DNA of 64,000 nt from an uncultured Idiomarina sp. GTDB lineage: Bacteria; Pseudomonadota; Gammaproteobacteria; Enterobacterales; Alteromonadaceae. The translations under genes and the position numbers were made by a program. Of this stretch, positions 44,013 to 56,310 are shown piece after piece. Each line of letters opens with the position of its first letter. The first letter of the stretch is position 1. The notes beneath the pieces were generated by a model. It saw nothing but the letters and a program-made list of their open reading frames with translations. It ran no database searches and had not been told where the DNA came from. Location of the stretch: positions 1 through 64,000 of the forward strand of contig CAMPHF010000003.1 in NCBI GenBank assembly GCA_946885915.1. Direction: 5' to 3'.

Positions 44013-44372
44013 ATGGCGGAATCGTTATTTACGGAAGCACAGCCTTTACCAGCTGCTATTGTTTGGTTGACACAGGCCGATGCCATGCAGGTTAACGCGG
44101 GCATTGATATGCTCCTTGCGTTGGCTAATATTGAGTTACCCGTGCGCTTAGTTATCACTGACGATGCATGCAGGTGGCTGGTCGCACCCGCTGCCTCAGC
44201 GACGCAGACGCCCTGCCCGCATAAACGTTTAGGGTTATTAGCGCTGTATGAGCTAGAGCCGATTTTAGTGAGCGCGACTGATAAGCTCTCCACTGACCTT
44301 GAAATTGCGCAATGTACACCCGCACAATTATCGGCCGCGTTGCATAGTGCGCAGCATATTATTCGTTATTAA
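44013..44372 (+). CDS. tusC: sulfurtransferase complex subunit TusC
   Basis: A 119-aa DsrF/TusC homologue, a structural subunit of the TusBCD heterohexamer. The assignment rests on its place between tusD and tusB, its length, and the pattern INAGIDMLLALANIELPVRL-like near the N-terminus (residues about 28-46). It starts 1 bp after the tusD stop. Confidence 0.82.
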   Translation: MAESLFTEAQPLPAAIVWLTQADAMQVNAGIDMLLALANIELPVRLVITDDACRWLVAPAASATQTPCPHKRLGLLALYELEPILVSATDKLSTDLEIAQCTPAQLSAALHSAQHIIRY

Positions 44373-44381
44373 GGACGGCAC

Positions 44382-44663
44382 ATGGCGGTATTTCAACTAC
44401 TAGAATTGCCCTCAGCGCTACCATTAACATCGGGAGATGTGGTGGTTCTGCTTGGTCAAGCGCGCAGCGCGCTTGCTAATGCAACATCGCCTCCTACTTG
44501 GTTACAGCAAACGGGTGTACGCTATTACGGGGTGACTGACCAAGCCCAGCTGTTATCGGCCGAACACATTGCCACCCTTGCGCAACTCAAAGTGGCGTTT
44601 ATCACGCCGGCCAGTTGGGTGGAGCTGGTCACCGTACAAACACCTATTATTACTTATCGTTAA
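44382..44663 (+). CDS. tusB: sulfurtransferase complex subunit TusB
   Basis: A 93-aa DsrH/TusB homologue with the expected length and fold pattern (SGDVVVLLGQARSAL; RYYGVTDQ) and a C-terminal WVELVTVQTPIITY stretch. Third gene of the tus operon, 9 bp after tusC and directly before tusE. Confidence 0.8.
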   Translation: MAVFQLLELPSALPLTSGDVVVLLGQARSALANATSPPTWLQQTGVRYYGVTDQAQLLSAEHIATLAQLKVAFITPASWVELVTVQTPIITYR

Positions 44664-44675
44664 TTGGATCATCAC

Positions 44676-45005
44676 ATGTTCGAAGTGAATGGCAAAACCT
44701 ATCCAACCGACAAACATGACTACCTAGCTGACCATCAGTTATGGGATGAAGCGCTGGCGCTGCATATCGCTGAACTCGAAGCAATAGATTTAACGCCTGC
44801 GCATTGGGAGGTTATTCAGTTTATTCGCGAGTTTTATCAAACCTACGACACTAGCCCCGCGATGCGGATGTTAGTGAAAGCAGTGGCGCAACGGTTGGGT
44901 GCGGAAAAAGGTAATAGCCGTTATTTATTTCAACTCTTCCCGAAAGGCCCGGCCAAACAAGCAACGCGTATTGCGGGCTTGCCGAAGCCCGCAAAATGCC
45001 TTTAG
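44676..45005 (+). CDS. tusE: sulfurtransferase TusE (DsrC family)
   Basis: Accepts persulfide from TusBCD and passes it to MnmA for s2U34 in tRNA. The 109-aa protein has the DsrC signature [17 protein letters not shown] and the conserved C-terminus [18 protein letters not shown] with the essential penultimate Cys. The ATG at 44676 is used because it matches E. coli TusE; an in-frame TTG directly after the tusB stop is possible. Convergent with serS, 16 bp apart. Confidence 0.93.
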   Translation: MFEVNGKTYPTDKHDYLADHQLWDEALALHIAELEAIDLTPAHWEVIQFIREFYQTYDTSPAMRMLVKAVAQRLGAEKGNSRYLFQLFPKGPAKQATRIAGLPKPAKCL

Positions 45006-45021
45006 GGTTAATGGCTGTAGT

Positions 45022-46359
<1,338 letters not shown>

Positions 46360-46761
46360 CTAGGATGCGCCCTGATCATGCCCAAGCGGCTGCCCAAACA
46401 GCCACCACGCCAGAGCTACTGCAAATAGGCTGAGCAGCACGCTCGCTAGACTATAAAGCGTTGCTTTTAGCCATTGCTGCTGTTGCAGTAGCTGAAATAA
46501 TTCTAACGAGAACGTCGAAAACGTGGTAAATCCACCGAATACGCCCACACCTAATAGCAGCCATAAGCTTGTCGCAGATGACTGAGATTGTTGTAGCTGC
46601 CACAGCCACAACATGGCCAAACCAAATGAGCCGCTTATGTTAACGGCCAAGGTAGCAAAAGGAAAGCCACTCGCACCATTCAACAAGCCAATACTGACCA
46701 GATAGCGCAGACTGGCACCAACGCCACCACCAAGGGCTACCCACAAAATGTTAATCATCAT
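46360..46761 (-). CDS. crcB: fluoride channel CrcB/Fluc
   Basis: Fluoride-specific channel of the inner membrane, a dual-topology dimer. Four membrane segments and the motifs GGGVGASLRYL and GVFGGFTTFSTFSLE are diagnostic. I start at the ATG at 46761, giving 133 aa; this overlaps the rarA stop by 11 bp. No fluoride riboswitch was recognised upstream. Confidence 0.92.
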   Translation of the reverse strand: MMINILWVALGGGVGASLRYLVSIGLLNGASGFPFATLAVNISGSFGLAMLWLWQLQQSQSSATSLWLLLGVGVFGGFTTFSTFSLELFQLLQQQQWLKATLYSLASVLLSLFAVALAWWLFGQPLGHDQGAS

Positions 46762-48085
46762 CACGCTGCCATTCACTTTGGCGATCTAGGTCACTCAACC
46801 AGGCAAGCTTCGCCTGCAATTTTTGCTCTAGACCTCGCCCCTGCGGTTGATAAAAGTCGCCCTCGACACCGGTCGGCAAGTATCGCTCACCGGCCACGTA
46901 GGCGTTCGGAAAGTTGTGGGCGTAGCGGTAATCTTCACCCGCCCCTTGCGCTTTATGTTGTGCCGTTGGTGCATTCCGTAGATGCAGAGGCACCGGTGCT
47001 TGTTGCGAAGCTTCTGCGGCTTGGCGAGCTTGTTTGAACGCCGTATAAACCGCGTTGCTTTTTGGCGCTGCAGCACAATAAACCAAAGCCTGCGCCAAGG
47101 CACGTTCACCTTCTGCTGGACCGACTCTGGTGTAGGTATCCCAGGCATTTAGGGCTAATTGTAAAGCGCGGGGGTCGGCATTACCAATATCCTCGCTGGC
47201 AATCGCTAGTAACCGCCGCGCAATGACTAACGCATCACCACCACCCACTAAGAATCGGGCGTACCAATATAAGGCGCCATCCACTGATGAACCTCGCACC
47301 GATTTATGCAATGCCGATAAGACGTTGTAATAATGGTCGCCCTGTTTATCGAAGGCTGATGGGGCCTCGCCCAACGCCGTCTTAATCGCTGCGACCTCAA
47401 TCACCGTGCTCGGATCGTCAACAAAATCACTTATCACTTCTAGGTTGGTCAGTAACCGGCGGCCATCCCCGCCAGCCTGAGCTAATAACCACGCGCGAGC
47501 ATCGGCGCTAAAATTCATTTTTAACGAACCAAGGCCTAGATCGGTATCGGTCAGCGCGCGCTCAAACAATTGGTTTAATTCAGTATGGTCGAGCAGCTGC
47601 AAACGATACACGCGGGCCCGCGAAAGCAGCGCGTGATTCACCTCAAAGCCGGGGTTTTCAGTGGTAGCACCCACAAATACTAAGGTGCCATTTTCAATGT
47701 GGGGTAAAAAGGCGTCTTGCTGCGCCTTATTAAATCGATGAACCTCGTCAACAAACAATAAGGTTTTATGCCCTTGCTGTTGATTGGCTTGAGCTTGTTC
47801 AACCGCTTGCCGAATGTCTTTTAAGCCACTGGTTACCGCACTGAGCCTTAATACTTGAGCACCGCCATGATGCGCCAGCAATTCTGCTAATGTTGTTTTA
47901 CCTGTACCCGGCGGACCCCACAGGATCATTGAGTGCAACTGCCCTTGCTCTATAGCTTTGCGCAGCGGTTTACCCGGCCCAAGCAGATGGGTTTGACCAA
48001 CATACTCGGCAAGGGTTGTAGGACGTAACCGAGCGGCTAACGGCTGATTACCATCCTCACCAAAGCGCAACGCTAGGGTCTGCAC
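46751..48085 (-). CDS. rarA: replication-associated recombination protein A (RarA)
   Basis: AAA+ clamp-loader-like ATPase acting at stalled forks (444 aa). Walker A GPPGTGKT is near residue 58, Walker [12 protein letters not shown] near residue 110, and sensor [12 protein letters not shown] follows. The C-terminal tetramerisation region is complete ([16 protein letters not shown]). Gene order serS-crcB-rarA-lolA-ftsK resembles the E. coli lrp-ftsK-lolA-rarA-serS block. Confidence 0.96.
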   Translation of the reverse strand: MQTLALRFGEDGNQPLAARLRPTTLAEYVGQTHLLGPGKPLRKAIEQGQLHSMILWGPPGTGKTTLAELLAHHGGAQVLRLSAVTSGLKDIRQAVEQAQANQQQGHKTLLFVDEVHRFNKAQQDAFLPHIENGTLVFVGATTENPGFEVNHALLSRARVYRLQLLDHTELNQLFERALTDTDLGLGSLKMNFSADARAWLLAQAGGDGRRLLTNLEVISDFVDDPSTVIEVAAIKTALGEAPSAFDKQGDHYYNVLSALHKSVRGSSVDGALYWYARFLVGGGDALVIARRLLAIASEDIGNADPRALQLALNAWDTYTRVGPAEGERALAQALVYCAAAPKSNAVYTAFKQARQAAEASQQAPVPLHLRNAPTAQHKAQGAGEDYRYAHNFPNAYVAGERYLPTGVEGDFYQPQGRGLEQKLQAKLAWLSDLDRQSEWQRDDD

Positions 48086-48106
48086 TATCCTAATCGCTCC
48101 TACTGG

Positions 48107-48868
48107 TTAAAATCGCGCCTGGCGTTGGTCATCAACATCGACATTGGGCGGCACATCAAATTGGAAGTTATCTGACATGATTGGTTGGTTTATTTGTTGA
48201 TCGGCAAGCGTAATCGTGTTGGTTTGCCCGCGACCATCGTCTAGCACTAAGGTATGCATGACGTTGTCGGCAGTTAGTAAAATGGTCAACCGTTCCGGGC
48301 TGTTGCTGCCGCCATTCTGCTCGCTCAATTTTTGCATGTTCGTTTCAATGACATAGCCGCTGCCAGCCTCGATAGCACCGACTTCCGCTAGCTCAGCTGC
48401 TTCGAGTTCACGCACGTCGTAGCTGTGCCAGTCATCACTTTCGGCATTCAGGAGTAACAATAACGGCGATTGGCCAACCGCATCGGCTTGATCATAAATG
48501 GTGACTTGCTCAATAAATGCATTGTAGTACCAGACCGTCTCACCATTGGCGATCAATAAGGTTTCATCTGGAGCATCTGTTTGCCAACGCAATTGCGCCG
48601 GCCGCGCGAGCTTCATCACGCCTTGTAGCTGCTGCACTAAATCGCCATTGGTATCTGTCACTGCTTGGCTAAAACTGGCACTTAAGGTGGTTAAATTTTG
48701 CAATTTACTCAATAGCGCTTGCTTTGCCGCTGCGCCGTCCGATTCCTGTGCCATTAATGAGCCGTTGCCCAATAAACAGACCGTCACCAAAGTGATGCGT
48801 AACCAGCTTGGCACGCTCCGAGCTCTTGATTCCGCACAACCCATCTTATCTATCATCCATCTACTCAT
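48107..48868 (-). CDS. lolA: outer-membrane lipoprotein carrier LolA
   Basis: Periplasmic chaperone that takes lipoproteins from LolCDE to LolB. The mature part shows the LolA pattern (TLSASFSQAVTD, GVMKLARPAQLRW, WYYNAFIEQVTIYD). A signal sequence (ITLVTVCLLGNGSLMA) follows a long N-region of about 24 residues, so the true start may be one of the internal ATG codons (48856 or 48844). It starts 3 bp after the ftsK stop. Confidence 0.9.
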   Translation of the reverse strand: MSRWMIDKMGCAESRARSVPSWLRITLVTVCLLGNGSLMAQESDGAAAKQALLSKLQNLTTLSASFSQAVTDTNGDLVQQLQGVMKLARPAQLRWQTDAPDETLLIANGETVWYYNAFIEQVTIYDQADAVGQSPLLLLLNAESDDWHSYDVRELEAAELAEVGAIEAGSGYVIETNMQKLSEQNGGSNSPERLTILLTADNVMHTLVLDDGRGQTNTITLADQQINQPIMSDNFQFDVPPNVDVDDQRQARF

Positions 48869-48871
48869 TCA

Positions 48872-51496
48872 TTAATCCCGTGGAGGTTTGGGAGCCAGCA
48901 CCTCGCGCTGACCATTACTTCCCGCAGCCGTTACGACACCGCTGGCTTCCATTTGTTCCACAATGCGCGCAGCCCGATTGTAGCCGATCCGGAACTTACG
49001 TTGTACTGATGACACCGACACCCGACGGGTTTCCGTGACAAAGGCTACCGCCTCATCGTACAGCTCATCCCCTTCACCATCACCAAACTCCAGTTGCTCG
49101 CCCGGCAATAAATTTTCTTCGGACATATCGCCGTTGAGGATTTCTTCAATGTATTGCGGACGACCACGCTTCTTCCAATCTTTTACCACTGCATGAACTT
49201 CATGGTCATCTACGAAAGCACCATGCACGCGCATCGGCACTCCGCTCCCCGGTGCTAAATACAACATATCACCGGCGCCTAACAGCTGGTCAGCACCGGG
49301 CTGATCTAAAATAGTGCGCGAATCAATTTTTGATTGCACGGTAAAGGCAATTCGCGTCGGAATATTCGCTTTAATCAAGCCGGTAATGACATCGACCGAC
49401 GGACGCTGCGTGGCTAACACTAAATGAATGCCAGCCGCCCGAGCCTTTTGCGCAATTCGCGCGATAAGCTCTTCAACCTTTTTACCAACAATCATCATCA
49501 TGTCGGCAAATTCATCAATCACGACCACAATATTAGGGAGTTTTTCTAATAGTGGTGGCAACTCATCCATAGAATCGCCCGGTTTCCAAAGTGGGTCGCG
49601 GAGCGGCTGAGCACTGTCTTTGGCATCCATTACTTTAGCGTTGTAGCCTTTTAAATTACGAACACCTAAGGCTGACATGAGCTTGTAGCGACGTTCCATT
49701 TCGCCCACACACCAGCGCAGCGCATTAGCGGCATCTTTCATGTCGGTCACGACTTCGGTCAACAAATGTGGAATGCCCTCGTACACCGAAAGCTCTAACA
49801 TTTTCGGATCAATCATGATCATCCGCACGTCTTCAGGCGTCGATTTGTACAACAAACTGAGGATCATCACGTTCACCCCAACCGACTTACCAGAACCTGT
49901 GGTGCCCGCCACCAGCAAGTGCGGCATTTTGCCTAAATCGACAACCACGGGTTGGCCTGCAATACTCGCGCCTAGCACCATAGTTAACGGTGATTGGCTG
50001 TTGTGGAAACTGTCTGAACTTAACACTTCCGACAAAGTGACCATTTCCCGATACTTGTTCGGAATTTCTAAGCCCACATAAGATTTACCGGGGATAACCT
50101 CGACTACCCGTACTTTTTCAACTGACAAAGAGCGTGCAATATCTTTATCTAAATTCGATACTTTTGAGACTTTCACACCGGGTGCAAGATCAAGTTCAAA
50201 CCGAGTAACCACTGGCCCTGGTTGCACGTTGGCGACTTTCGCATCAACGCCAAAATCTTGTAGCACGGCCTCTACGGCGCGGCTCACCTGCGCTAACTCA
50301 TCTTCTGAAATTGGATTTTTATTGCGATCCTTACGGTCCAACAAGGCCAACGAAGGCAATGGATCAAAGGTCTCAGGGCTGTCCTCGGCGGCGTCTTCAA
50401 CATCATTCACCGCCGGAGCCGCGGGCTTTGGCGTCGCGTTGCTCGTTACCGCAGGTGCAGGCTGGCTCGCAATCGCCATTTCGTCAGCGCGTTGCTCCGC
50501 TTCTTCCCGCTGTGCCCGATGAAATCTCGCGGTTTCACTCGCGCTGGTGTGACTGGTTACTTTAGCCGTGGTACCGAACAGACCGTCCAAATCGATTGTC
50601 GGTTCATCGGCTCGTCCGCGTTCATCCAGCGGCACTTCAAGTTGCGCGTCGTCAAGCGCTGGTTCTTGCGCCATTGACGCGGTGCCTGCTGGCGAAGAAG
50701 TGCCGCCAAATGGCCATAATTTGTGATACCAACGCTTGGTGTTTGGCGACGTTTGGTCGCGCTGCTCCACGTCAACAGGGTCGACATCGTCCAGCGGCGG
50801 CGCAAAATAAGTACTGCTGTCCGCCGGCAATCCAAGCGCCGAGGTCGCTGTCGGCACTTCGCGTTCTGTGGGCTTGGCGTCAGTGTCGCTATCTTGCGGG
50901 GCTAACAGGCCGTTGATGAGCTTTTTCAGCCACTGCAATAACCATGAAGTGGCCGTGATTACCGCCGCACCAATCGCCTCAGCTAGTGCAATCCATGACA
51001 AACCGCTCAACAATGTCAGCCCGGTGGTTAAGAAAGTGAGCAGTAACAGTGTGGTGCCAACCAAATTGAAGTAGGGTAGCAACTTACTGCTGATCACGTC
51101 GCCCACTACCCCGCCGGCCGAAAAATCAAAGATGTTGTCAAAATTAATGGATGCTAATGCCGAGGCGCCAACGAGGCTTAAGACTAAGCCAATAATACGC
51201 AAGCCAACGGCTAAATAATCTAGTTCCGCTAAATGATGGGGACGTTGAAACGCAAGATAGCCAAGCGCGGCGAAACCGAATGGTAGTAAGTAGGCGACGA
51301 ACCCGAATGCAAACAGTAAGGCGTCCGCAAACCAAGCGCCAATCGCGCCAGCGGCATTATGAATATCGCCTTCGAAGCCAGTTTGTGACCAACTTGGGTC
51401 AGCCGGATGAAAGCTCACCAGCGCCAAAAATAAGAACACTGCGAACGCACCGCAAATTATAAGACCAACTTCGAGAACCCGTTGCATTCCTGTCAT
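48872..51496 (-). CDS. ftsK: DNA translocase FtsK
   Basis: Septal DNA pump coordinating chromosome dimer resolution with division. The N-terminal domain has four to five membrane segments (residues 1-190), then a charged linker, then the motor domain with Walker [14 protein letters not shown] near residue 535 and Walker [13 protein letters not shown], and the C-terminal winged-helix gamma domain ([15 protein letters not shown]). At 874 aa the linker is shorter than in E. coli (1329), as in many non-enteric gammaproteobacteria. Confidence 0.96.
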   Translation of the reverse strand: MTGMQRVLEVGLIICGAFAVFLFLALVSFHPADPSWSQTGFEGDIHNAAGAIGAWFADALLFAFGFVAYLLPFGFAALGYLAFQRPHHLAELDYLAVGLRIIGLVLSLVGASALASINFDNIFDFSAGGVVGDVISSKLLPYFNLVGTTLLLLTFLTTGLTLLSGLSWIALAEAIGAAVITATSWLLQWLKKLINGLLAPQDSDTDAKPTEREVPTATSALGLPADSSTYFAPPLDDVDPVDVEQRDQTSPNTKRWYHKLWPFGGTSSPAGTASMAQEPALDDAQLEVPLDERGRADEPTIDLDGLFGTTAKVTSHTSASETARFHRAQREEAEQRADEMAIASQPAPAVTSNATPKPAAPAVNDVEDAAEDSPETFDPLPSLALLDRKDRNKNPISEDELAQVSRAVEAVLQDFGVDAKVANVQPGPVVTRFELDLAPGVKVSKVSNLDKDIARSLSVEKVRVVEVIPGKSYVGLEIPNKYREMVTLSEVLSSDSFHNSQSPLTMVLGASIAGQPVVVDLGKMPHLLVAGTTGSGKSVGVNVMILSLLYKSTPEDVRMIMIDPKMLELSVYEGIPHLLTEVVTDMKDAANALRWCVGEMERRYKLMSALGVRNLKGYNAKVMDAKDSAQPLRDPLWKPGDSMDELPPLLEKLPNIVVVIDEFADMMMIVGKKVEELIARIAQKARAAGIHLVLATQRPSVDVITGLIKANIPTRIAFTVQSKIDSRTILDQPGADQLLGAGDMLYLAPGSGVPMRVHGAFVDDHEVHAVVKDWKKRGRPQYIEEILNGDMSEENLLPGEQLEFGDGEGDELYDEAVAFVTETRRVSVSSVQRKFRIGYNRAARIVEQMEASGVVTAAGSNGQREVLAPKPPRD

Positions 51497-51556
51497 GCTA
51501 ATTCCTTGCGTTAACTCGCGTTCATTGTAACGAAAAATGTGGCCGCTGTGGGGGAA

Positions 51557-52051
51557 TTACGCCCCTTTTACCAACACTTTATGTTCTTGTTTTATCTCTT
51601 CCATGACCACGTAAGTACGAGATTCGTTCACTCCGGGCATCATCAATATGGTTTCACCAAGCAACTTCCGATATGACGGCATATCCGGCACTCGGGCTTT
51701 GATTAAAAAATCAAAATCACCGGACACTAAATGACATTCAAGAATTTCATCGGTCTTGCGCGCAGCCTCACTAAATTCGGCAAATGCATCGGGACTGGTG
51801 CGCGCCAGCGTGATTTCCACAAATACTAGTAAGTTCGCCCCTAGTTTATGCGGATTTATCTTCGCGTGATAGCTCTCTATCACACCCTCCTCCTCTAATT
51901 TTCTTACCCGCTGCTGACATGCGCTGGCACTGAGTCCAATTCGCTCCGCTAAGGTAACATTGGGCATCCGTCCATCTTGCTGGAGCAATCGCAAAATTTT
52001 GCGGTCGATTCGGTCAATCGTGATTTCTACGGGTTCTTCAGGGCTAAACAT
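51557..52051 (-). CDS. lrp: leucine-responsive regulatory protein Lrp
   Basis: Lrp/AsnC-family global regulator (164 aa) with N-terminal HTH (RKILRLLQQDGRMPNVTLAERIG; SASACQQRVRKLEEEGVI) and a C-terminal RAM ligand-binding domain. It matches E. coli Lrp in length and in its place beside ftsK. It is divergent from ald, which Lrp-type proteins often activate in response to alanine. Confidence 0.93.
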   Translation of the reverse strand: MFSPEEPVEITIDRIDRKILRLLQQDGRMPNVTLAERIGLSASACQQRVRKLEEEGVIESYHAKINPHKLGANLLVFVEITLARTSPDAFAEFSEAARKTDEILECHLVSGDFDFLIKARVPDMPSYRKLLGETILMMPGVNESRTYVVMEEIKQEHKVLVKGA

Positions 52052-52138
52052 AATAATTACCGTTTTTGATAAGCATAAACCGTGTTTTACACTATTTTAA
52101 GGCCATAAAAAAGTAGGAAACACACCGATGAAGATCTT

Positions 52139-52144
52139 TATAAT
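52139..52144 (+). promoter_or_regulatory. -10 element of the ald promoter
   Basis: A perfect TATAAT lies 52 bp before the ald ATG. At 17 bp upstream the -35 position reads GGAAAC, far from consensus, which suggests that an activator is needed; Lrp, encoded divergently, is the obvious candidate. Inference from sequence only. Confidence 0.5.
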
Positions 52145-52196
52145 GCCCGCACAAATTTGACCTCACATTTTCACAATGACAGAAAAGGTGTCTGCT

Positions 52197-53324
52197 ATGT
52201 TAATTGGCGTTCCTAAGGAAATTAAAAACCACGAGTACCGTATTGGTCTTACCCCAGCCGCGGTACGTGAGTATGTTTCCCACGGCCATCAGGTGATTAT
52301 TGAAAGCAATGGCGGTGCAGCTATTGGCTTTACTAATGAAGATTATGAAGCAGCGGGTGCCAGTATTGTGGCAACGGCTGAGGAGATTTTTGCACGCGCC
52401 GACATGATCGTGAAAGTGAAAGAGCCACAACCTAACGAGTGTAAACAGCTTCGTGAAGGTCAGATCCTTTATACTTATTTGCACTTAGCGCCTGATCCGC
52501 AACAAACTAAACTGTTAGCAGAAGCTGGCGTTACCGCCATTGCCTACGAGACGGTAACGGACAACCGTGGTGGCTTGCCGCTATTAGCCCCAATGAGCGA
52601 AGTAGCTGGCCGCATGTCGATTCAAGCGGGTGCGCACAACCTTGAAAAATCAAAAGGCGGCAGCGGCACCTTACTGGGTGGCGTGCCTGGCGTTGAACCG
52701 GCGAAAGTGCTGGTAATTGGTGGTGGTGTTGTTGGTACCCAAGCGGCCAAAATGGCGGCTGGCATGGGCGCTGAAGTCACTATTTTAGACCGCTCTTTGC
52801 CACGTTTGCGCGAACTTGACGATATTTTCATGGGTCGCATTAAAACGATTTATTCGACGGTCGATGCGATTGATAAATTCTCTCGTGAAGCCGATCTCAT
52901 CATTGGCGCCGTACTCATTCCGGGCGCAGCGGCACCTAAGCTGCTGACTCGCGAACATATCAAAAATATGAAACCGGGTTCAGTAGTGGTTGATGTTGCG
53001 ATTGACCAAGGCGGTTGTTTCGAAACCTCAAAAGCCACCACCCACCAAGACCCAACTTATGTCGTTGACGAAGTTATTCACTACTGCGTAGCGAATATGC
53101 CAGGTGGTGTAGCTCGTACTTCAACTATCGCACTGAATAACGCGACTTTGCCGTTTGGTTTAGCGCTTGCCAACAAAGGGCTGAAAGCACTGCAGCAAGA
53201 TGCCAACCTGCGCAATGGTCTGAACATGCATCGCGGTAAAATTACCTACAAAGCCATTCATGACGATTTAGGCCAGCAACTGGGGTTAGACTATCAAGAC
53301 CCGCTGGAAGCTGTTGCTAACTAA
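52197..53324 (+). CDS. ald: alanine dehydrogenase
   Basis: NAD-dependent interconversion of L-alanine and pyruvate plus ammonium (375 aa). Signature blocks are GVPKEIKNHEYRIGLTP, YTYLHLAPD, GGVPGVEPAKVLVIGGGVVG (nucleotide-binding) and NMPGGVARTST. I choose the ATG at 52197, which has AAGGTG upstream and fits the family start. Divergent from lrp. Together with the AGCS symporter and the large GDH it points to amino acids as major nutrients. Confidence 0.96.
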   Translation: MLIGVPKEIKNHEYRIGLTPAAVREYVSHGHQVIIESNGGAAIGFTNEDYEAAGASIVATAEEIFARADMIVKVKEPQPNECKQLREGQILYTYLHLAPDPQQTKLLAEAGVTAIAYETVTDNRGGLPLLAPMSEVAGRMSIQAGAHNLEKSKGGSGTLLGGVPGVEPAKVLVIGGGVVGTQAAKMAAGMGAEVTILDRSLPRLRELDDIFMGRIKTIYSTVDAIDKFSREADLIIGAVLIPGAAAPKLLTREHIKNMKPGSVVVDVAIDQGGCFETSKATTHQDPTYVVDEVIHYCVANMPGGVARTSTIALNNATLPFGLALANKGLKALQQDANLRNGLNMHRGKITYKAIHDDLGQQLGLDYQDPLEAVAN

Positions 53325-53371
53325 GCAGCATTAGCCCTACCGCAGCAACCTCAGCAGTTGCTTTTGTAAAT

Positions 53372-53400
53372 AGCCCGGTACACTTGTGCCGGGCTTTTTA
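53372..53400 (+). terminator. intrinsic terminator after ald
   Basis: An 11-bp stem with one G-T wobble (AGCCCGGTACA / TGTGCCGGGCT) and a short loop is followed by TTTTT, 47 bp beyond the ald stop. Confidence 0.9.
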
Positions 53401-53470
53401 CTTGTGAGCATGGCTTGATGTGAATACAATCGACCCCATGTTTTTATAAGCGCTAGTTTATCTAGCTTGA

Positions 53471-54466
<996 letters not shown>

Positions 54467-54505
54467 TGCCGATGGTGAACCGTCGGTTGAGTATATCAGG
54501 TCAAC

Positions 54506-55216
54506 ATGATCGTACAGCTGCCGACTGAGCAATTGTTGTTTCCCTCACCCACAGCCGCACTCCGTGATCCTAACGGGCTGTTGGCGGTGGGTGGTGACCT
54601 TTCCCCCGCGCGGCTGCTGTGTGCCTATCAACAAGGTATTTTTCCGTGGTTCGGCGAACACGACCCCATTCTCTGGTGGAGTCCTGATCCGCGCGCGGTG
54701 TTTAAGCTAGATGCGCTCCATGTTAGCCGCTCGATGCGCAAATTCATTCGCCAAACCCAATATTCGGTGAGTTTAAACTTGGCTTTTACCCAAGTGATCG
54801 AACAATGCGCTGCCCAACGGCGTCATCGCGAAGGCACCTGGATAACACCGGCAATGCAACATGCATACACGCAACTACATCAGCTTGGCCATGCTCATTC
54901 TATTGAGGTTTGGGATGGCGCCAAACTAGTGGGTGGCATGTATGGTGTCGCGGTAGGTCGTATCTTCTGTGGTGAAAGCATGTTCCAGCAGCAAACGAAT
55001 GCGTCAAAATTGGCGTTATTTACCTTTGCGCAGGCCTTTGCCGCGGCTGGTGGCAGGCTCATTGACGCACAGGTCGGCAATCCTCACTTGGCGAGTTTGG
55101 GCGCCCAGGCTATGCCTCGCGAAAAATTTTTACACCAGCTACACTTAGCCCAGCAACAACCGTTGGAGAGAGACTTTTGGCGCGCCCGAACGCTCCCGTT
55201 ATGCAGTTTGGTTTAA
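54506..55216 (+). CDS. aat: leucyl/phenylalanyl-tRNA--protein transferase
   Basis: Adds Leu or Phe to proteins bearing N-terminal Lys or Arg, marking them for ClpAPS (236 aa). Family blocks are [36 protein letters not shown] and [18 protein letters not shown]. First gene of a compact aat-bpt-infA group, whose products join the N-degron pathway with ClpA and ClpS nearby. Confidence 0.95.
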   Translation: MIVQLPTEQLLFPSPTAALRDPNGLLAVGGDLSPARLLCAYQQGIFPWFGEHDPILWWSPDPRAVFKLDALHVSRSMRKFIRQTQYSVSLNLAFTQVIEQCAAQRRHREGTWITPAMQHAYTQLHQLGHAHSIEVWDGAKLVGGMYGVAVGRIFCGESMFQQQTNASKLALFTFAQAFAAAGGRLIDAQVGNPHLASLGAQAMPREKFLHQLHLAQQQPLERDFWRARTLPLCSLV

Positions 55217-55923
55217 CCGCCGCGAATCAGTGTGGCTATTTGCCCACCGAACAAGAGCGCATTGCGGTATTGCTTGAGCCTCCCGCCGCACAACGCTCGG
55301 CTGAGGATTATGAGCGCTTGCTTCAGGCTGGGTTTCGACGCAGCCATAACGATCTCTATCGACCTTGGTGCGATCACTGTAGCGCCTGTCAGTCACTCCG
55401 CGTAGATAGTCACAACTTCACCCCAAGTCGCTCGCAACGGCGGGTCAGCAACAAAAACCGTGATTTAGCGCTGGTGATTCAGCAATACCCGCAACTACCG
55501 GCAAGCCACGCCGAGTTGTTTTGCCGCTTTATTAATGAGCGTCATGCAGATGGCAGTATGTACCCGCCTAATCCGGATAAATTTGCGACTTGGGTTGCCT
55601 GCAGTTGGCACCCACCAGAATTCTGGGAATGGTATCTAGAGGACGAATTAGTCATGGTTGCCATTGTTGACCGGCTGAGTGAGAGCCTATCCGCAATGTA
55701 CACTTTCTTTAATCCGCGTTTGGCCGAGCGTTCGCTCGGCACCTTTGCGATTTTAGAACAGCTGAGAGTGGCGCAGGAAGCATCACTTCACTGGGTGTAC
55801 CTTGGTTATCAAATTGATGACTGTCATAAGATGAATTACAAAGCCAAGTTTATGCCTCATCAACGCTATATTAGCCAACAATGGGTGCCATCCGCTATTG
55901 AGGCCAATCGATTACAGCCGTGA
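55177..55923 (+). CDS. bpt: aspartate/glutamate leucyltransferase (Bpt)
   Basis: Bacterial protein transferase that adds Leu to proteins with N-terminal Asp or Glu, making them ClpS substrates (about 240-248 aa). The Cys motif [14 protein letters not shown] and the C-terminal [17 protein letters not shown] with YKAKF are typical of the Ate/Bpt family. The start is ambiguous: a TTG at 55177 preceded by GGAG overlaps aat by 40 bp, while an ATG at 55201 overlaps by 16 bp but has no clear ribosome-binding site. E. coli lacks this gene. Confidence 0.92.
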   Translation: MARPNAPVMQFGLTAANQCGYLPTEQERIAVLLEPPAAQRSAEDYERLLQAGFRRSHNDLYRPWCDHCSACQSLRVDSHNFTPSRSQRRVSNKNRDLALVIQQYPQLPASHAELFCRFINERHADGSMYPPNPDKFATWVACSWHPPEFWEWYLEDELVMVAIVDRLSESLSAMYTFFNPRLAERSLGTFAILEQLRVAQEASLHWVYLGYQIDDCHKMNYKAKFMPHQRYISQQWVPSAIEANRLQP

Positions 55924-55954
55924 CTGGCATTTGATCACGAAAAGCGCTAAACTC

Positions 55955-55982
55955 TTGCGCACTTTTTTGCACACTTTATAAC
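55955..55982 (+). promoter_or_regulatory. candidate infA promoter
   Basis: TTGCGC (55955-55960) and TATAAC (55977-55982) are 16 bp apart, 25 bp before the infA ATG. The -10 element is 5/6 to consensus and the -35 is weak. Confidence 0.4.
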
Positions 55983-56007
55983 TAACCGAGACAGCCGAGG
56001 ATTTTGA

Positions 56008-56226
<219 letters not shown>

Positions 56227-56242
56227 TTACTGTCTCGGATAC

Positions 56243-56277
56243 AAAAAACCGGTGCGATTACTCGACACCGGTTTTTT
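56243..56277. terminator. bidirectional terminator between infA and clpA
   Basis: A 12-bp stem (AAAAAACCGGTG / CACCGGTTTTTT) with an 11-nt loop lies 17 bp past infA and 34 bp past clpA. A and T runs on both sides suit termination of both convergent genes. Confidence 0.9.
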
Positions 56278-56310
56278 TATGCTAGCCCCATTAGTTGCTA
56301 AGCGCTTGAA

